Positions 18,622 through 28,131 of a stretch of DNA of 64,000 bases are shown piece by piece. The notes beneath the pieces were generated by a model that saw nothing but the letters and a program-made list of their open reading frames with translations, was not told the origin of the DNA and ran no database searches. The position numbers and the translations under genes were made by a program. The first letter of the stretch is position 1. The number at the start of each line of letters is the position of its first letter. This DNA comes from SR-FBR-E99 sp963732365 (GTDB lineage: Bacteria > Bacteroidota > Bacteroidia > Bacteroidales > VadinHA17). Where the stretch lies: the NCBI GenBank assembly GCA_963732365.1, contig CAVSZC010000003.1:196517-260516 (forward strand), read 5' to 3'.

Positions 18622-19990
18622 ATGAGAAGTAAATACTTTACCCAGTTATGGCGCAAAGCCGGAAAAAACAAAATATTTTCCCTGATAAACATATTGGGAC
18701 TGTCTGTAGGAATAGCGGTATTTGTGCTGATTACATTATGGATCCAGGATGAATTCTCATATGATAAGTATAATAAGAATATTGACAATATCTACCGGAT
18801 AGAAATAGGCGGCTCTGTATATATGGTCTCTGCGATAGGCCCCGCCTTCAAGAATGAGTTTCCAGAGATAGTAAGGTCGGTAAGGTTCGCCGGTATGGGA
18901 TCAGCATTGCTGACAGAGAACGAAAAATCAATAGTGGTAAAGAATGCTATCCTGGCAGACTCTACCCTGTTTGATGTATTTACATATGAGTTTATCTACG
19001 GTAACCCAGAGGAGGCACTTGCAACACCATTTAGCATTGTCCTCACCGAGACCACTGCAAGTGCACTTTTCGGCGACTCGGATCCGGTAGGCAGAACTAT
19101 TATGATCAATAATCAATTTGAAGCTGCCGTAACGGGTGTGGTAAAGGATGTAACGAAAACACATATGCCTATCGATGCAATAGCCTCGTTTGTGACCCTG
19201 GGGAAATTGATGCCACAGCCTGATTATCTGTACTCCTTTGGCACAATGCAGTACCCTACATACTTCCTGATACGTGAAGGAGTCGACATCGACAAGCTGA
19301 CCGAGAGAATGCAAACATTTACGAATGACCTATATGTTGAACACGGTGGCAGTGCCGAAGGCAACGAGAATGAGCTTGTTCCTCTTAAAGACATTTATTT
19401 CCACAATGTACATTTTCCCCTTCATCTTCACGGTAATATTAAATTTGTACGCATCTTTTTGCTGGTTTCAATCCTGACACTTGTTATAGCCTGTATCAAC
19501 TTCATCAATCTTACAATTGCAAAGTCATCGGCTGTCGCCCGGATTTCCATTTAGTTACAGGTATCTCGACGAATACTATTTCGGGCAATATAAAGGGGAA
19601 TCCACGCTTAGTAAAATATTGGTATACTTTGCCTTTGTTGCCATTTTGATAGCCTGTCTCGGGTTTCTCGGACTTACATCCTTCCTGGCACATGAAAAAA
19701 CCAAAGAGATTGGTATACGGAAGGTCTTTGGAGCCACAAGCAGCCTGATTATTAAACAGCTGTCAGGGAATTTCCTAAAATGGGTTGTTGTGGCAATAAT
19801 AACAGGGACACCACTTGCTGTCATTGTAATGAACAAGTGGCTGACAAATTTTGCCTACCATACCACGGTTTCATGGTGGCTGATAGTTTCAGCAGCATCG
19901 ATACTCCTTACCGTATCATTTGCCACGATTATTTTACATATTGTAAGAGTATCTCAAACTAATCCGGTAAATGCCCTGAAGTATGAGTAA
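18622..19990 (+). pseudogene. FtsX/MacB-type permease with an internal deletion (permease 3)
   Basis: The N-terminal half (310 codons, 18622-19554) has the first helix, the periplasmic domain and the start of the first FtsX unit, up to AKSSAVAR. The reading frame then fails. From about 19532 another frame resumes with SPGFPFSYRYLDEYY, which aligns with about residue 650 of the intact paralogues, and runs through the second FtsX domain (KTKEIGIRKVFGATSS) to the usual tail TNPVNALKYE. About 340-350 codons are missing and the ends are joined out of frame, so no working permease is made. It is divergent from the NtrC-type regulator and follows an operator-like palindrome. Confidence 0.88.
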
Positions 19991-20025
19991 GGCATTCAGC
20001 TATTAAATATGCTCATCAGTTTTAC

Positions 20026-22431
20026 CTAATCACTCCTGAGATTGTCAGCCGGGTTAACGGAGGTTGTCTTCACAACAATTACCGCTATCGTAATCAGCGT
20101 GAAGGCCAGTGTAACCAGAAAAGGCAAAATGAAAGACCATACTGAGACATCCATCTTTGCTTCAAAGGTCTTCAGCCACCCGGTAAGCCAGTAGTAGCAT
20201 ACCGGCAGGGCAATGATAAAGGAGAGTATGGTGATCCTGACAAAATCTTTTGAGAACAATAGTACTATCCCGGAAATATTTGATCCTACCACTCTTCTCA
20301 TGGTTATCTCTCTTGTTTTCTGAAGCATAAGGAATGAAGTAAGACCAAAGACCCCAAGGCAGGTCACAATCACAGAAAGCAGGGCAAAGGCGCCAAAGAC
20401 GCTCCCGAGTAGTTTCTCATTGCGGTACTGCTGCTCATAATAGTCGTCAAGAAAGAAATAATCAAAGGGATTATCAGGAAAAAACTCACTGAACTTTGCT
20501 TCGACGACCTTAAGGACCTTCTCCTCTGACGATGGAACTATCTTCATCAAAAAGAAACCCCTGACGTCGCGGCCGTGAGGCATAAACCTGAAAATATGGG
20601 GTTCAAAGGCTTCCTTTGGCGACTGCTGGCGATAGTCAGCAACCACTCCGGCGATTGTATAAATATTATCCCAGTAATTGACCTTCTGGCTGACAGCCTC
20701 CTCCGGTGAAGCGAAGCCCATCCATTTTGTTGCTTTCACATTCAGGATAAGTGACGAAGAGTCTGAGAATGAACGGTCAAAGTTTCTCCCTGCAATAATT
20801 TTTGCTTCCAAAAGATCAAGGTAATCGTAATCAATCCCTACGATCTGGTAATTTTTGCTCTGGTCAGAGCCAACCCTGAAGATCCCTCCCGCATCCCATA
20901 ATATCTGACGGCCCGGCACTTCCGTGCCGACGCTGAATCTAGAAATGATCTGATTCTTAAGCAGCTCTTCCTTAAAGGTCAGGAGTCTGCTCCCGAAAGA
21001 GGCATCTCTGACTCGAGGGGCCCTGACAGCGAGAACATCGGATATTGTAATCCCTTTATCTGTTTCCTTCAGGAACCTGACCTGCCTGAAAACCAGCAAA
21101 GTACAGGTGATGAGGCATATTGCCATTGTAAGCTGAAACACAACGAGTACTTTTCTTATTATTATCCCGCTCCGAGAGTGGATGTACTTTCCCCTTAAAA
21201 CCTCAGAAGTTGAGAATGAGGTTAATACAAGCACCGGATAAGTCCCTGAGAGGATAACACTGGAAACAAAGAGCAGCAAAACGGCAAGCCATATCCATCC
21301 TTCTCTCCAGATGGCATAGTCACCCGGAATTCCTGTCAGGTTGCAGAAAAGAGGCAGTAAAGATACCATCAGGATAAGTGCGAGAATAAATGCAGCAGCA
21401 TTGATCATGACGGTTTCAATAAAGAACTGCCCTGTCAGTTCTCTCCTGGCAGCACCTGCGACCTTGCTTAGTCCTACCTCAGTGGCCCTGGTAAGAGACC
21501 TTGCCGTTGTGATATTAATATAATTGACCCATGCTATGATCAGGATAAAAACTGCAATTACACTAAGAAAAACCACCGTATCATTATTTCCGTTCACCTT
21601 GATCTCCTGCATATATGAAGAGTTCAGATGAATATCAGTCAGAGGCTGTACTTTCAGATCAAGAGTGAGCTTGTAATACCGTAGAACCTCACCGAAATCG
21701 CTCTCAACAAGTGATTTCAGCTTTTCCTCAAACTCCTGTGGGCTGACAGAAGAACTGAGGATAAAATATGTGAAAAAACCTGTATCGCCCCATGATAATT
21801 CTATATCAGGGCCATAATGAGTAAGCAGGTTTGGCCATGACAGCATTATGTCAACGTCAATATGTGAATTATGGGGCATATCGCGGAAGATGCCGGTTAT
21901 CACGAAGCTCATCTCCTTGTCAACCGTTATGGTCTTTCCCATCGGGTCATCCTCTCCGAAGTATTTTTTCGCATATGACTCTGAGATAAAAGCACAGTTT
22001 GCATCACTGATACCTGTGTTCGGGTCGCCGGTGATCATTTCAAAATTAAATATCTCAAATATTTGAGATTCTGCAAAGTACATACGCTCCTCATAGAACT
22101 TTCTGTCACCAAAAATGACTGTAGCCCTGTACCTGAACAACCTGGCAATTGTCTCAACCTCAGGATAGAGCTCTCTGATCCTTATTGCTGCCGGAGGACA
22201 GCAGGAGGCAAACTTCACAGACTCACCCTCAGCGCTTGACCGTTCATACCTGAGCCTGTAGATCCTGTCGCTTTCATTATGAAAGGTATCATAGCTTCTT
22301 TCATACTTTACAAAAATTAAAATCAGCAGGAAAGCCGATATGCCCACCCCCAGTCCGATAATATTGATCAATGAATAGAGCCTGTTACGGAGAATATTCC
22401 TGATGGCTATCTTGAAATAGTACCTTTTCAT
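20026..22431 (-). CDS. ABC transporter permease, double FtsX/MacB type (permease 4)
   Basis: An 801-residue permease of the same architecture. The first FtsX loop reads RATEVGLSKVAGAARRE (about 317-333) and the second KTREITMRRVVGSNISG (about 706-722). The tail is TSVNPADNLRSD. It converges with the broken permease 3 and is divergent from the small PH/GRAM-like gene. On its own strand, TTTGGCTGAACGTTGCA (22496 down to 22480) resembles a sigma-54 promoter, but the -24/-12 spacing is one base short, so this is weak. No ATPase or adaptor lies next to it. Confidence 0.92.
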   Translation of the reverse strand: MKRYYFKIAIRNILRNRLYSLINIIGLGVGISAFLLILIFVKYERSYDTFHNESDRIYRLRYERSSAEGESVKFASCCPPAAIRIRELYPEVETIARLFRYRATVIFGDRKFYEERMYFAESQIFEIFNFEMITGDPNTGISDANCAFISESYAKKYFGEDDPMGKTITVDKEMSFVITGIFRDMPHNSHIDVDIMLSWPNLLTHYGPDIELSWGDTGFFTYFILSSSVSPQEFEEKLKSLVESDFGEVLRYYKLTLDLKVQPLTDIHLNSSYMQEIKVNGNNDTVVFLSVIAVFILIIAWVNYINITTARSLTRATEVGLSKVAGAARRELTGQFFIETVMINAAAFILALILMVSLLPLFCNLTGIPGDYAIWREGWIWLAVLLLFVSSVILSGTYPVLVLTSFSTSEVLRGKYIHSRSGIIIRKVLVVFQLTMAICLITCTLLVFRQVRFLKETDKGITISDVLAVRAPRVRDASFGSRLLTFKEELLKNQIISRFSVGTEVPGRQILWDAGGIFRVGSDQSKNYQIVGIDYDYLDLLEAKIIAGRNFDRSFSDSSSLILNVKATKWMGFASPEEAVSQKVNYWDNIYTIAGVVADYRQQSPKEAFEPHIFRFMPHGRDVRGFFLMKIVPSSEEKVLKVVEAKFSEFFPDNPFDYFFLDDYYEQQYRNEKLLGSVFGAFALLSVIVTCLGVFGLTSFLMLQKTREITMRRVVGSNISGIVLLFSKDFVRITILSFIIALPVCYYWLTGWLKTFEAKMDVSVWSFILPFLVTLAFTLITIAVIVVKTTSVNPADNLRSD

Positions 22432-22566
22432 TTTTCTTAATAATTAGTTGCTTTTATGATTGCCGGGGTGATTATTTAATGCAACGTTCAGCCAAAACGG
22501 CCGTCTTTAAAATGTAAAGAATTCATACTATCGCGATTTTTTAATGAAACCTTTAAACGCAGAGTC

Positions 22567-22875
22567 ATGACAGTAAAACTTAACCCGAATGAGGTGGTCA
22601 TAAAAGCGGGTGACACAAACCAGGTAGTTGGCAACGATACCATCGAAGGCAAACTCATCGTTACCAACCAGCGTATATACTTCAAGACGCTGAAAGAGGA
22701 GGCCGAGAGATTCAATCTTGAGATCTTGTTTGATAACATTCTGGAAATCATATACTTCAACAGAGGACTATTCTCTGTCAAGGGTTTAAACGTCATCACC
22801 AGGGATGGCCGGTGTCTCAGCTTTCCCCTCAAGAAACGTGACGAATTCGGGCAGCTCATCAACAGTATGTATTAG
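22567..22875 (+). CDS. Small PH/GRAM-like domain protein
   Basis: A 102-residue soluble protein that fits a single GRAM/bacterial PH-like fold. It has beta strands with GKLIVTNQRIYFKTL near residues 28-42, the hallmark V-T-x-x-R-I-Y-F of GRAM-type domains, then FSVKGLNVITRDGR and a C-terminal helix. Such domains bind lipids or proteins at membranes. It stands alone, divergent from permease 4, with about 90 bases of short tandem repeats after the stop. A long open frame on the opposite strand is a shadow. The domain call is moderately sure; its role among the permeases is unknown. Confidence 0.65.
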   Translation: MTVKLNPNEVVIKAGDTNQVVGNDTIEGKLIVTNQRIYFKTLKEEAERFNLEILFDNILEIIYFNRGLFSVKGLNVITRDGRCLSFPLKKRDEFGQLINSMY

Positions 22876-22889
22876 TTGGTCTGAGGGTC

Positions 22890-22958
22890 TGTTGTCTGTT
22901 GTCTGTTGTCTGTTATATCTGTTAAATCATAAATCGCAAGTCGCAAATCGCAAATCCT
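22890..22958. repeat. Short heptamer tandem repeats
   Basis: Three copies of TGTTGTC plus a partial fourth lie at 22890-22914. Four imperfect copies of a 7-base AATCGCA-type unit lie at 22932-22958. They fill the gap between the PH/GRAM-like gene and permease 5. They look like slippage repeats; no coding or CRISPR structure is seen. Confidence 0.75.
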
Positions 22959-22964
22959 CTGCCC

Positions 22965-25340
22965 CTACTCATACCTGAGTGACTCAACCGGATTCTTCAT
23001 CGCAGCCCTGCCCACTTTAAATATGATTGTGAGTGCTGTTGCCGATATCATAATGAGCGCCGCCAGTATCATGACACCTGCCTTTATCTCAATGAAATAA
23101 TCCCAAATACTGTCAAGCAGCATATTTGACATATAATAGCCTCCTATACTCCCCAAAAATGAGGCAATGGCAAGTATTATAAGGAACTTTTTGCTGAGCA
23201 GGTACATAATCGCGGGGACCGGTGCACCCTGTATCTTTCTTATGCCCACCTCCTTAGTGCGCCTGATGACATCAAGCGAAACAAGGTTATACATCCCGAT
23301 CAGTGAGAGGAGTGTCGCTGTAATAGCCAGGAAGAGGTTAATTTTCGTTATGCTGCCGTTTATATCCTTTTCCTCCTGCATTATGTCTTCCTGAAGTATC
23401 CCTCTGAAGATATAATTTGTACCCATTTTCTTCCATTCAGCGCTGACATATTCAAGAACCGCAGCCAGCTCCTCCGGCTCAGCCCTGATGACAATATTCC
23501 AGTACTGATCGTTCTGAGCAATCCTCAGCATCGCCGGGTCAATGACCTCCCACAGTCCACTGGTGTAAAAATCTTCCACCACACCTATCACTGTCAGGTT
23601 TGTGGTATCATAAAGGGTGATGGTCTGGCCAACCGGCTCCTTCCAGCCGAAGTCTTTGACAAACTTCTGGTTGACAATAATTGACCCATTAGTCCGGTCA
23701 GCTGCACTTCTCGATTCGTCAAACAGGCGGCCTTCAATAAGTCGTAGCCCCATTGCTGATGCATATTCGGGTCCGATTTCCATCACATCCACCTCAAGCT
23801 GTGTCTGCTGATACTTAACCGGCCTCCTGTAGCTCCCCCACCCTATATGGTTTTGTGTCCCTTCAGCGGAAATTATCTTCGGATTATTGAGTATCGTGTT
23901 CCGGAATGAGGTGAATAATTCGGGTACAACAGGAACAGCAATAAGCTTGTCCTTGTCATACCCGAGGTCCAGTGTCTCCTGGTACCTTGCATTTTTTGCA
24001 AACACAATGCCCATTACAAGTGCCATTACAGAGATCGAAAACTGCAGCGTAAGGAGGATGCCGGAAAGCTTGCCTGATCTTTTAAAGGTGCCGGATCCCT
24101 TCAGTACTTTTACCGGGCTGAAGGCACTTACATGCATTGCAGGATAAACCCCGGCAACGAAACCGGTCAGCAAGACAAGAAGAATAAGGAAGATCCAGAA
24201 GACAGGGTACTCAGTCAGGGTCAGGTCAATAGACATGTAGGCCCAAAGGCTGCTGTATGCAGGCACAAGGAACCTGGCAAAGGCAACTCCCACCAACAAT
24301 GCAAGAAAACAAATTATAAGCGTTTCTATCATGAACTGTGTGACCAGCTGCCTTCGCAATCCCCCGAATGTTTTCCTTAATCCAATCTCCTTCATCCTTT
24401 TACTGAATGTGGCAATAGAGGTGTTTGCAAAATTGAAGCAGGCAATCAGAAGTATAAACAGTGCCATTATCGGTGGAGCAATCAGTGCCGCAGGATGCAA
24501 TGACGGAAACAGTGCTGAAGACCATATCTCCCTGGTGTTTTCTCCTACATCACTGAGGGGTACAAGGTTAAACCTGTTAATCCTGAAATCCTCCCGGGCC
24601 TTGTTCTGCACCGGCAGATAGCTTTTTAATGAAGCTGTAATGGATGATATGACAGACCTGTCAGGCACCTGGATAAAGAGGGCATGTAACAATAACTTCC
24701 AGTCAGTGTCATTTCGCTCCCACATGTGGATAAAATTATCAAAGTGCGACATTATGTCTATCCTGAAGCTTGAATTCTCCGGCAAGTCCTCGAAAACAGC
24801 AGCTACCGTATATGTAAACTCCTTGTTCGCCTCATTCATCAGGGAGAGTGTCTTACCGACGGGGTGTTCCTCGCCGTAAAGGGTCTTTGCCATGCTCCGG
24901 CTGATCAAAACGCTTCCGTGATCATCAATTGCCCTGGTGCTTCCGATCACTTCAGGGAATGTAAAAATCTCCAGAAACTCAGGGTCAACGAACGCAATAT
25001 CTGCAGAATAAATATCAATCCCCACCTTGACATTTGATCCAGCTCTCATCAACCTTGCAGACTTTTCCACTCCGGGAATATCCGTCCCGGTAACAAGGCC
25101 CAGGGTGGCAGGAATGACACCGTACTCCTGCTCCCTCCCTTCCATGTCCCTGAAGCAAGTGACCCGGTAGATCTCATTGAAATTCTTATGAGTCCTGTCA
25201 AACTCATAATTGAACATGTGATTGAAAAATGCAACTATACAGACTGACAGTGCGATACCAAGGCCTGCGATGTTAATCAGGGTGAACAGACGGTTCTTGA
25301 GCAGGTTTCTGAACGTGACGGTCAGATAGTTCCTAAACAT
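22965..25340 (-). CDS. ABC transporter permease, double FtsX/MacB type (permease 5)
   Basis: A 791-residue permease, the most divergent of the set. The first FtsX loop is KRMKEIGLRKTFGGLRRQ (about 313-330) in place of the usual R-A-x-E-V-G, and the second is RRTKEVGIRKIQGAPVPA (about 692-709). The tail is MKNPVESLRYE. It starts 14 bases after the stop of permease 6, so the two form a two-gene operon read from about 27.8 kb downward. Two different permeases in one transcript could form a heterodimer, as LolC and LolE do; that is inference. Confidence 0.92.
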   Translation of the reverse strand: MFRNYLTVTFRNLLKNRLFTLINIAGLGIALSVCIVAFFNHMFNYEFDRTHKNFNEIYRVTCFRDMEGREQEYGVIPATLGLVTGTDIPGVEKSARLMRAGSNVKVGIDIYSADIAFVDPEFLEIFTFPEVIGSTRAIDDHGSVLISRSMAKTLYGEEHPVGKTLSLMNEANKEFTYTVAAVFEDLPENSSFRIDIMSHFDNFIHMWERNDTDWKLLLHALFIQVPDRSVISSITASLKSYLPVQNKAREDFRINRFNLVPLSDVGENTREIWSSALFPSLHPAALIAPPIMALFILLIACFNFANTSIATFSKRMKEIGLRKTFGGLRRQLVTQFMIETLIICFLALLVGVAFARFLVPAYSSLWAYMSIDLTLTEYPVFWIFLILLVLLTGFVAGVYPAMHVSAFSPVKVLKGSGTFKRSGKLSGILLTLQFSISVMALVMGIVFAKNARYQETLDLGYDKDKLIAVPVVPELFTSFRNTILNNPKIISAEGTQNHIGWGSYRRPVKYQQTQLEVDVMEIGPEYASAMGLRLIEGRLFDESRSAADRTNGSIIVNQKFVKDFGWKEPVGQTITLYDTTNLTVIGVVEDFYTSGLWEVIDPAMLRIAQNDQYWNIVIRAEPEELAAVLEYVSAEWKKMGTNYIFRGILQEDIMQEEKDINGSITKINLFLAITATLLSLIGMYNLVSLDVIRRTKEVGIRKIQGAPVPAIMYLLSKKFLIILAIASFLGSIGGYYMSNMLLDSIWDYFIEIKAGVMILAALIMISATALTIIFKVGRAAMKNPVESLRYE

Positions 25341-25354
25341 ATCTCCGGGCAGAT

Positions 25355-27802
25355 CTATTCATATTTAAGCGACTGGGCAGGATTGACCCTCGCGGCCCTC
25401 ATTATCCTGAAACTGATCGTCAGAAGAGCTATTCCAAGAGCAATGATAAGGCCGGCAACAAATGTCAGCAGTCCGGGATCTATCCTGTAATAGAAATTCT
25501 CCAGCCATCTATTTGCAATATAATAAATAATTGGCCATGCAATTAGTGCCGAAATGGTTACCAGGACCATAACCTCCCTGGAAATGACAAGATAAATACC
25601 TGAAACTGATGATCCCATAGCCTTCCTCACACCAATTTCCTTGGTGCGTTGCTCAACGGTGAATGAAGTCAGCCCGAACAGACCCAGGACCGCTATAAAG
25701 ATGGCAAGCACTGAAAAGATGACTGCCATCTGTGCGTTCTGTTTCTCCTGGATATACATTTGTTCAAAGTCATCATCAACAAAATAATACTGGAGCGGGT
25801 CGTTTGCAGTAAACTCTTTCCAAACCTCTTCAATCGCGCTTATTGTCTCAGCATAGTTCTGAGCCATAAGTTTCACTGAGAGGTAACCCCACAGGATGTC
25901 ATCAGTTTTAAAACAGAAGATATAGGGCTGTATCGGGTTTCTGAGCGACTCAAAATTGAAATTCTTCACCACCCCGATTACCTGCAGATAGTCTATTCTT
26001 CCGCTGTCAGCGGGGCGCATGAATCTGGTATTTTCAATGTCATTTATGCCAAAGTTCTGTACGGCGCTTTCATTTAGCAGACAGGCTTTCTCATCAGACG
26101 TAAATTCCTCGCTGAAGAATCTGCCCGAGGCCAGTGTCATACCATAAGTCTCCAGGTAGTCATAATCGACCCAGTTGGTCTGCAGCAGGAACGTCTCGTC
26201 TTTTCTTCCCTCGACCATATACCCGTTGTTATTGTTATTCCTGCCGGGCACCGCGGTAGAACCCGAGATATTAATAACCCCCGGAATTTCCCTGACAGCA
26301 TCCTTGAATGATTTTATCCTGGTCCCCAGAGCCCCTGCCCTGTTAATCACAATCAGCTGCTCTTTGTTGAACCCGACATCCTTTTTGAGCATATACCTTA
26401 TCTGCCTGTACATTATCATTGTACCAATGATAAGAAGGATGGAAACTGCAAACTGGAAGACAACCAGCACACGTCTCAGACGACCGTTCTGCATGCTGTT
26501 CTTCACACTCCCTTTCAGGACCTCATACGGATTGAATGAGGAGAGGAAGAGAGCAGGGTAGCTTCCGGCAAGCAATCCGACAACCAGGGTGAATCCGATA
26601 AGTGCCGGAATGGTGTACCATTTGATGAACAGGTTTAGCTTCAGCTGCGCATCAAGAAGGTCATTAAAATATGGAAGTGTCACTCTGATAATGATCAAAG
26701 CAAGTACCAGCGAAATGAAGGAGAGGACAAAGGACTCCGTCAGAAACTGCGTCACAAGCATCCTGCGGGTTGAACCGGCCACTTTCTTGATCCCAACCTC
26801 CTTCGCCCGGCGCGAGGCCTGCGCTGTCGAGAGATTCATGAAATTTATTGCTGCTATCAGAACAATAAGTATCGCTATACTTCCAAAAATTATCAGGTAC
26901 TTCGGATCACTGGCACTTTTAAAGTCCTGCTGAATTGAAGGATCGAGGTGTATGTCAGTAAGCTTCTGAAGAAAAAACCTGTACCTGTTCCCCTGTTTGA
27001 TAAATTCATCAATTGATACTCCGATGTACTGCTGAAGTTCCGGCCCGACATATTTGACCAGCAGATCCGGAATCTTTTCCTCAACTGTAACATAGCTGGT
27101 ATTTGGCTTTAATAGCAAATATGTACTGAAACTGTTGCTTAACCATGTGGGGTCATTTGACCTGGGATTGGTCATGAATGACAGGATGACGTTGGCATTG
27201 AAATGCGAATTGACCGGCATGTCAGCCATTACACCTGATACTGTGTACCTGACAGTATCTGATCCTACCTTTATCAACTTGTCAATAGGGTTCTCATTAC
27301 CAAAGATCTTCCTGGCAGTTGATTCAGAAAGTACAACTTTTCTGGGTGCATTCAGAAGATTCGCCTGGTCACCATTAATAACCGGAACTGAAAAGAAATT
27401 GAAGAACGATGAATCTGCTTCTATCAGGTTCTCCTCTGTGAAAGTCTGGTTGTTATACTCGATAACAGTAGGTCCCCATCCGTTCATCCTGAGAAAATCC
27501 TCTATTTCGGGGAATTCCCTTGCCATGGTTGGCCCTATGACTGACGCAGTATAAGCTCCTGTGATCTCCTGCCCCCCGATTTTGCCGTCAAGGATCAATC
27601 TGTATATGCGGTCTTTCTTTACGTTAAATTTGTCATAGCTTGCCTCATTGATCACAAATAGGGCTATCAGGAGGCTGCAGGCAATGCCGATTGAGAGTCC
27701 GAGGATGTTGATGATTACATACGCACGCTGTCGTTTAAACGATCTTAAGCTGTGTCTGATCAGGTTGTTAAACATATTATTTGACAATTTATTAAGAACC
27801 AA
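25355..27802 (-). CDS. ABC transporter permease, double FtsX/MacB type (permease 6)
   Basis: An 815-residue permease; a start at 27775 (MFNNLIRHSL) would match the paralogues better and shortens it by nine residues. FtsX loops: RAKEVGIKKVAGSTRRM (about 327-343) and RTKEIGVRKAMGSSVSG (about 718-734). The tail is RVNPAQSLKYE. It is the first gene of the operon with permease 5. The upstream region carries two palindromes of the regulon type (27843-27859 and 27867-27883) inside a segment that is nearly repeated upstream of permease 7. That shared control region suggests the two were copied together with their promoter. Confidence 0.92.
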   Translation of the reverse strand: MVLNKLSNNMFNNLIRHSLRSFKRQRAYVIINILGLSIGIACSLLIALFVINEASYDKFNVKKDRIYRLILDGKIGGQEITGAYTASVIGPTMAREFPEIEDFLRMNGWGPTVIEYNNQTFTEENLIEADSSFFNFFSVPVINGDQANLLNAPRKVVLSESTARKIFGNENPIDKLIKVGSDTVRYTVSGVMADMPVNSHFNANVILSFMTNPRSNDPTWLSNSFSTYLLLKPNTSYVTVEEKIPDLLVKYVGPELQQYIGVSIDEFIKQGNRYRFFLQKLTDIHLDPSIQQDFKSASDPKYLIIFGSIAILIVLIAAINFMNLSTAQASRRAKEVGIKKVAGSTRRMLVTQFLTESFVLSFISLVLALIIIRVTLPYFNDLLDAQLKLNLFIKWYTIPALIGFTLVVGLLAGSYPALFLSSFNPYEVLKGSVKNSMQNGRLRRVLVVFQFAVSILLIIGTMIMYRQIRYMLKKDVGFNKEQLIVINRAGALGTRIKSFKDAVREIPGVINISGSTAVPGRNNNNNGYMVEGRKDETFLLQTNWVDYDYLETYGMTLASGRFFSEEFTSDEKACLLNESAVQNFGINDIENTRFMRPADSGRIDYLQVIGVVKNFNFESLRNPIQPYIFCFKTDDILWGYLSVKLMAQNYAETISAIEEVWKEFTANDPLQYYFVDDDFEQMYIQEKQNAQMAVIFSVLAIFIAVLGLFGLTSFTVEQRTKEIGVRKAMGSSVSGIYLVISREVMVLVTISALIAWPIIYYIANRWLENFYYRIDPGLLTFVAGLIIALGIALLTISFRIMRAARVNPAQSLKYE

Positions 27803-27832
27803 CCGGAAATCGTTATTACGGAGAACAATTCT

Positions 27833-27883
27833 GAATAAAGACTGTCAAATTCTTTGACTGCTGCATTGTAAATAAATTTTACA
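27833..27883 (-). promoter_or_regulatory. Duplicated control segment upstream of permease 6
   Basis: This 51-bp segment is nearly the same as 33246-33295: the first 34 bases differ at two positions. It contains TGTCAAATTCTTTGACT (27843-27859) and TGTAAATAAATTTTACA (27867-27883), with centres 24 bp apart. The second has perfect TGTAAA/TTTACA arms. No clear -24/-12 box was found between it and the gene. Confidence 0.55.
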
Positions 27884-27974
27884 CCTCAAAAGTGCAGACA
27901 GTGGCAGGTGATACAATGGTACGGGTCACCGGCTATGGAGAGGAAGGATATTCCTGCTTTGCAGGCGGGCAGTT

Positions 27975-28121
27975 TCAATCGCACTTGAGATCCTTCAGAT
28001 CGCACCCTGTGCAGCCGTCACATTTGGATGACTTCCTGGTTCTCTGGGATTGCCGCAGTATGTATATAATATATACAACTGCTGACAGGATGATTGTATA
28101 AACGATAATGTTCTGGATCAT
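27975..28121 (-). CDS. FeoB-associated Cys-rich membrane protein
   Basis: A 48-residue protein starting at MIQNIIVY, ten bases after the feoB stop. One membrane helix (about 3-22) is followed by a basic linker (RQSQRTRKSSK) and a Cys-rich tail, CDGCTGCDLKDLKC. This is the pattern of the small FeoB-associated Cys-rich proteins found after feoB in many anaerobes. They are thought to help iron passage or FeoB assembly, in the position that FeoC takes in enterobacteria. A longer frame starting at 28163 overlaps feoB and is less likely. Confidence 0.85.
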   Translation of the reverse strand: MIQNIIVYTIILSAVVYIIYILRQSQRTRKSSKCDGCTGCDLKDLKCD

Positions 28122-28131
28122 GTCAAATATC

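Noticed and set aside
22480..22496. Sigma-54 promoter upstream of permease 4
   Set aside because: TTTGGCTGAACGTTGCA resembles the consensus but the GG-to-GC spacing is one base short, and sigma-54 spacing is strict. Kept only as a remark.
22488..22862. Open frame of 124 codons on the minus strand opposite the PH/GRAM-like gene
   Set aside because: The plus-strand frame matches a known fold and has better codon use. The minus frame has no recognisable domain and is a shadow.
22890..22958. Tandem repeats considered as a CRISPR array
   Set aside because: Units are only 7 bases, directly adjacent with no spacers, and no cas gene is present.
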